From Citrifermentans bemidjiense Bem (GTDB taxonomy: Bacteria > Desulfobacterota > Desulfuromonadia > Geobacterales > Geobacteraceae), in the NCBI RefSeq assembly GCF_000020725.1, contig NC_011146.1, positions 2,603,501-2,667,500 of the forward strand: 64,000 bases of DNA, given 5' to 3'. Shown piece by piece: positions 60,829-64,000 of the stretch. How positions within the stretch are numbered: position 1 is the first letter of the stretch; each line of letters opens with the position of its first letter. The translations under genes were made by a program, and so were the position numbers. Under the pieces are notes generated by a model. It was not told where the DNA came from. It saw only the letters and a program-made list of their open reading frames with translations, and did not search any database.

Positions 60829-63456
60829 CTACACCCCCTCCAACACCTCGCGCACCAACTGGATCTCGTCTTCGCGGCTCGCGACCTTACCGTTCAACCG
60901 CGCGCTCAAAACCAGGTCCAGCAACTCCCGGTACAGCGGTCCCGGTTCTACGCCGAGTTCCTTTAGATCCTCACCGCCGATCTGGGGATGCATGCCGTCG
61001 AGCTTGGTGAAGTAAAGTGAGATGCACCGCTTTACCTCGGCGCTACGGCTTTTGGCCATGTGGTAGAGGAGCACCTCGACTGGAAGCCCCCTGAGCGTGA
61101 AGTAGATCTCGCTGTTGTCGACCTTCTCGGAACGCGCCAGCTTTCTTTCCAGGTTTCCGATCAGCTCCTCGCTCTGCCGGCGCATCTCCACCAGCCTCTC
61201 CTTGTAATGCTCGGCGACGGCGAGGCGGGTGCAGGTTCCCCAGAACTGTTCTTCGGTGAGCCCCTCGCACAGGGTCAGGAAATAGACCGACCAGCTTTCG
61301 TAAGGGCGTTCCAGGTAGAGGAGATCGAACCAGGAGACGACGTAGCGGGTTTCCTCCAGCGCTACCTGCATGGCGGGGGTCAGTTCGACGCCCGGGTGAA
61401 TGAAACGCAAAAGCCCAAGCGACGCCATGCGCCCGACTCCCTTGAGCGGCTCCTTCTCCCTCAGGATCTGAACCAGCTCAGCGAGGAGCCTCCGCCCTCC
61501 GAGCTTTTCCAGGAATTCCATCTTCACCGCGTTCTTGATCAGGTCCTCGGTGTGCTTGGCGATCTTGAAGTTAAGCCTCTGCTCGAAACGGATGGCCCTG
61601 AAGACGCGGGTCGGGTCCTCGACAAAGGAGAGGTTGTGCAGCACCCGGATCACCCTCGACTGCAGGTCCCGGTAGGCCCCGAAGTAATCGATGAGCTTGC
61701 CGAAGGAGTCGCCGTTCAAGGCAATGGCGAGGGTGTTGACGGTGAAGTCGCGCCGATACAGGTCCATCTTGAGCGAAGAGCGCTCCACGGTAGGGAGCGC
61801 GCCGGGGGAGACGTAGTATTCCAGACGGGTGCTGGCGACGTCGATCTTGAAGCCGTCCGGGAAGACGATCACCGCGGTGCCGAACTTCTGGTGGCTTTTC
61901 ACCCGGCAGCCGAATTGGGAGGCGAAGGTCTCGGCGAAGAGGATGCCGTCGCCGTCCACCGTCACGTCGATGTCCATGTTCTGGATATCTAAAAGCAGGT
62001 CGCGGACGAAGCCTCCGACCGCGTAGACGGTGAGGTCGAGCTGGTCCCCGACGCGCCCTAGGTCGTGCAGGATGACGGTGGTGCGCTGCGGGAGGTGCTT
62101 GTTCATCAGCGCCTCCACCTCCCGGCTCTTCACCTGGAGTGCGTCGCGCGACAGATCGTAAAGCGCCTCGCCCCCTAAGCTGTAGCGGAGCAGATCGGTG
62201 CGAGTGATCACTCCAATCAACCCCAGCTCGGAGACCACCGGGACCAGGCGGGCGTCCCCCCCGACCATGTAACTTTGGATCTCGGTGATGGGGGTATCGG
62301 GCGAGGCGACGTGGAACTCGGAGTGCATGTAATCCGACACCGGCACCTGGTTCAGGTTGTGGTAGAGCGCCTTCTCCACAGTCTTCCTGGAGATGATCCC
62401 GAGCACCCCCTCTTCTGATATGACCGGCATGGCGCTTACGTTGTAGCGCACCAGGCGCTCCCGCGCCTCCTCGATGCTGCAGTCGGGGGATATGGTCTTT
62501 ACCGGCGACGACATGATGTCGCGCGCCACCCGCCTTGGGTCCACCCGGCGCCTGAGCACCGCGTCCAGCCGCTCCAGCACCTGGATCAGGGTGAGCCCGC
62601 GCACCGTGGCCGAGGCGGCCGTGGCGTGCCCTCCCCCGCCCAGTTCATGCAGGATCTCCCCTACCCGCACCTCCGGCACCCGGCTCCTGGCGATGACGAA
62701 GACCCGGTCCTCCATCCCGACCACGAGGAAAAGCGCCTGCAGGTTCTCCATGTCGCGGATCATGTGCGCCAGGGTGGCGATGTCCCCTATGTAGCGGTCG
62801 ACCGAGGCGTGGGCTATCGAGACGTCGACCCCCTTTAGGGTGGTGGTCTTAAGCGACACCAGCAGGTCGTTTAGAAGCGACACCTGCTCGACGGTCAGCT
62901 CCCGCCCGATGGAGTCGGCCACTTCGTTGAGATAAGCGCCCCGCTCCAGGAGCCACGCGGCCACGGTGTAGTCTTCAGCGGTGCTGGAGGGGAACGTCAG
63001 GTTGCCGGTGTCCTCGTGGATCCCCAGCATCATCACGGTGGCTTCAAAGGGGGTAACTTGGACGTCGCGCTCGATCAACATGCCGGCCAGGATGGTCGTG
63101 GTGGAACCGCAGGGGCGGATGACGCCGCCGGTGGGCTCCATATCGCCGGAACTGGTTGGGTGATGGTCGTAGATGTGGAGTTCGACGCTGCCGCTTTTGG
63201 CGAGTTCGCCGAACTTGCCGATGCGGGAGGAGTGCTGGCAATCGACTACGATGAGGCGGGTGATGGCGGAGAAATCAATCTCCTTGATGCGGGCGAATTC
63301 GAGGTCCTGGGGATGCCCCTTCTGGAAGAAATCCCGAACCGATTTCTCCTGGGCCCCTGAGAAGACCAGGAGCGCCTCGGGGTAAAGCTTCTTCGCGGCA
63401 ACCATGGAGCCGATACAGTCGAAGTCGGCGTTTAGATGCGTGGTGATTACATCCAT
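60829..63456 (-). CDS. A-adding tRNA nucleotidyltransferase / poly(A) polymerase-type DHH-CBS-CBS-NTase fusion
   Basis: 875 residues from ATG 63456. In order: DHH domain (about 1-150; HLNADFDCIGSM, IYDHHP), DHHA1 (about 210-310; GGGGHATAAS), two CBS domains (about 315-435), class II nucleotidyltransferase head (about 455-590; VGGFVRDLLL and the DID catalytic pair in NMDIDVTVDGDG, RRDFTVNTLAI), the RNA-binding neck (DPTRVFRAIRFEQRL) and a helical tail. Geobacter is known to use separate C-adding and A-adding enzymes plus a poly(A) polymerase, and this architecture belongs to that group; which activity it has needs assay. Its ATG shares a base with the upstream stop. Confidence 0.9.
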   Translation of the reverse strand: MDVITTHLNADFDCIGSMVAAKKLYPEALLVFSGAQEKSVRDFFQKGHPQDLEFARIKEIDFSAITRLIVVDCQHSSRIGKFGELAKSGSVELHIYDHHPTSSGDMEPTGGVIRPCGSTTTILAGMLIERDVQVTPFEATVMMLGIHEDTGNLTFPSSTAEDYTVAAWLLERGAYLNEVADSIGRELTVEQVSLLNDLLVSLKTTTLKGVDVSIAHASVDRYIGDIATLAHMIRDMENLQALFLVVGMEDRVFVIARSRVPEVRVGEILHELGGGGHATAASATVRGLTLIQVLERLDAVLRRRVDPRRVARDIMSSPVKTISPDCSIEEARERLVRYNVSAMPVISEEGVLGIISRKTVEKALYHNLNQVPVSDYMHSEFHVASPDTPITEIQSYMVGGDARLVPVVSELGLIGVITRTDLLRYSLGGEALYDLSRDALQVKSREVEALMNKHLPQRTTVILHDLGRVGDQLDLTVYAVGGFVRDLLLDIQNMDIDVTVDGDGILFAETFASQFGCRVKSHQKFGTAVIVFPDGFKIDVASTRLEYYVSPGALPTVERSSLKMDLYRRDFTVNTLAIALNGDSFGKLIDYFGAYRDLQSRVIRVLHNLSFVEDPTRVFRAIRFEQRLNFKIAKHTEDLIKNAVKMEFLEKLGGRRLLAELVQILREKEPLKGVGRMASLGLLRFIHPGVELTPAMQVALEETRYVVSWFDLLYLERPYESWSVYFLTLCEGLTEEQFWGTCTRLAVAEHYKERLVEMRRQSEELIGNLERKLARSEKVDNSEIYFTLRGLPVEVLLYHMAKSRSAEVKRCISLYFTKLDGMHPQIGGEDLKELGVEPGPLYRELLDLVLSARLNGKVASREDEIQLVREVLEGV

Positions 63457-64000
63457 CAAGAGACCGTGATTGCGGCGTACGCCACTACTGCCTTGAGGTC
63501 GCCGTTCACCTCGCCGCTGTTGGTGTAGCAGATAAGCCTGCTGGAGGTAGCCCCCAGCGTCTTGGCGGCGACGAGCATCGCGGTCGCGGGAATGACGCCG
63601 CACATGGAGATGTCCTTGTCGCGGCAAACCCGCAGGAGCCCTTCAGGGTCCATGTTCGCCAGCCGTTCCAGGGCCAGCTCGTCCTTCGCCTTGGCCTCGG
63701 CAGCGGACTGATAGTGGGTCATATCGGAACTGGCCACGATCAGCACCTCCGAGCCGTACTCGGCTATGGCGTGGGCGATACCTGTCCCGACGCGGGAGAT
63801 GGAGTCGAAGTCGGGGAGGGAAAGGCAAAGTGCTGCGATGGAAACTTGGGGATTTCGGTATTGCAGGAAAGGCACCTGCACCTCCAGCGAATGCTCGAAG
63901 CGGTGGGCCGCGCTGTCCTCGCGGACCAGGGGGGCATATTTCATGATGAGCTGGGAAAGGCGGTCGTTGACGGGGACCGGGCCGAGCGGGGTCAGCCACT
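63456..64000 (-). CDS. Memo-family protein (AmmeMemoRadiSam system protein B), 5' end missing
   Basis: The frame runs in from the window edge and gives about 181 C-terminal residues. Landmarks are HRFEHSLEVQVPFLQ, VLIVASSDMTHYQSAAEA and GVIPATAMLVAAKTLGA, ending CYTNSGEVNGDLKAVVAYAAITV. These define the MEMO1/AmmB family, related to extradiol dioxygenases, which keeps the His that would bind metal. In bacteria it occurs with AmmA (AMMECR1) and a radical SAM enzyme; neither is visible here. Its stop overlaps the next gene's start by one base (TGATG). Confidence 0.88.
   Translation of the reverse strand, partial: WLTPLGPVPVNDRLSQLIMKYAPLVREDSAAHRFEHSLEVQVPFLQYRNPQVSIAALCLSLPDFDSISRVGTGIAHAIAEYGSEVLIVASSDMTHYQSAAEAKAKDELALERLANMDPEGLLRVCRDKDISMCGVIPATAMLVAAKTLGATSSRLICYTNSGEVNGDLKAVVAYAAITVS

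Overview
The window looks like a chromosomal segment of a high-GC deltaproteobacterium of the Geobacter/Citrifermentans type. This rests on gene content, not on a database match: a selenocysteine formate dehydrogenase with an NrfD-type anchor, sigma-54 two-component pairs, several bacteriohemerythrins, a small 2[4Fe-4S] ferredoxin and a DHH-CBS-tRNA nucleotidyltransferase fusion. There are no rRNA genes, and I saw no tRNA, CRISPR array, integrase or transposase.

1-14.7 kb: the 5' part of a CPA2 cation/proton antiporter, a Ca-type P-ATPase behind a DUF3124 protein, a sigma-54 response regulator/sensor kinase pair followed by a bacteriohemerythrin, and a run of small genes (single-domain receivers, DUF2007, a flavin-reductase-like protein, rhomboid protease, secreted proteins). 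14.9-25.6 kb: 2-oxoacid dehydrogenase E2 and E1-beta, then an AT-richer block of about 4.9 kb with a NarL/NarX-like pair, a receiver protein, a ligand-altered hemerythrin and small unknowns, then E1-alpha and aconitase. All four metabolic genes are on the minus strand in consecutive order, so the block appears to split an operon.

25.2-28.1 kb holds DUF488, an SRPBCC-DUF302 fusion, an SDR and a hemerythrin. 28.3-43.1 kb is a formate/molybdenum region: tatA, a fdhD-mobA fusion, fdnI, fdnH and the selenoprotein fdnG (read through an in-frame UGA), facing a divergent sigma-54 response regulator/kinase pair. The shared intergenic region has a good sigma-54 promoter and a perfect inverted repeat. 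Then come mosC and moaA on the minus strand, and a Moco-type riboswitch with overlapping terminator ahead of moeA-moaC-mog. pta and ackA follow (convergent), then a ferredoxin gene with a TTG start.

46-64 kb is mostly housekeeping on the minus strand: gltX, yacG, a GspE_N-receiver protein, an operon of ugd, uxs, ftsB, a 56-residue Cys-rich protein, argS and a SPOR protein, then phoH, tsaD and rsmA, a class V aminotransferase, a DHH phosphoesterase, a small exported protein, an A-adding tRNA nucleotidyltransferase-like fusion and a truncated Memo-family gene.

How the parts fit: the FDH enzyme would be exported through Tat and oxidise formate on the periplasmic side, passing electrons by FdnH to FdnI and quinone. 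FdhD supplies sulfur to the cofactor, MobA adds the nucleotide, and MoaA/MoaC/MoeA/Mog build Moco. The adjacent sensor kinase and sigma-54 activator are the obvious candidates to switch it on.
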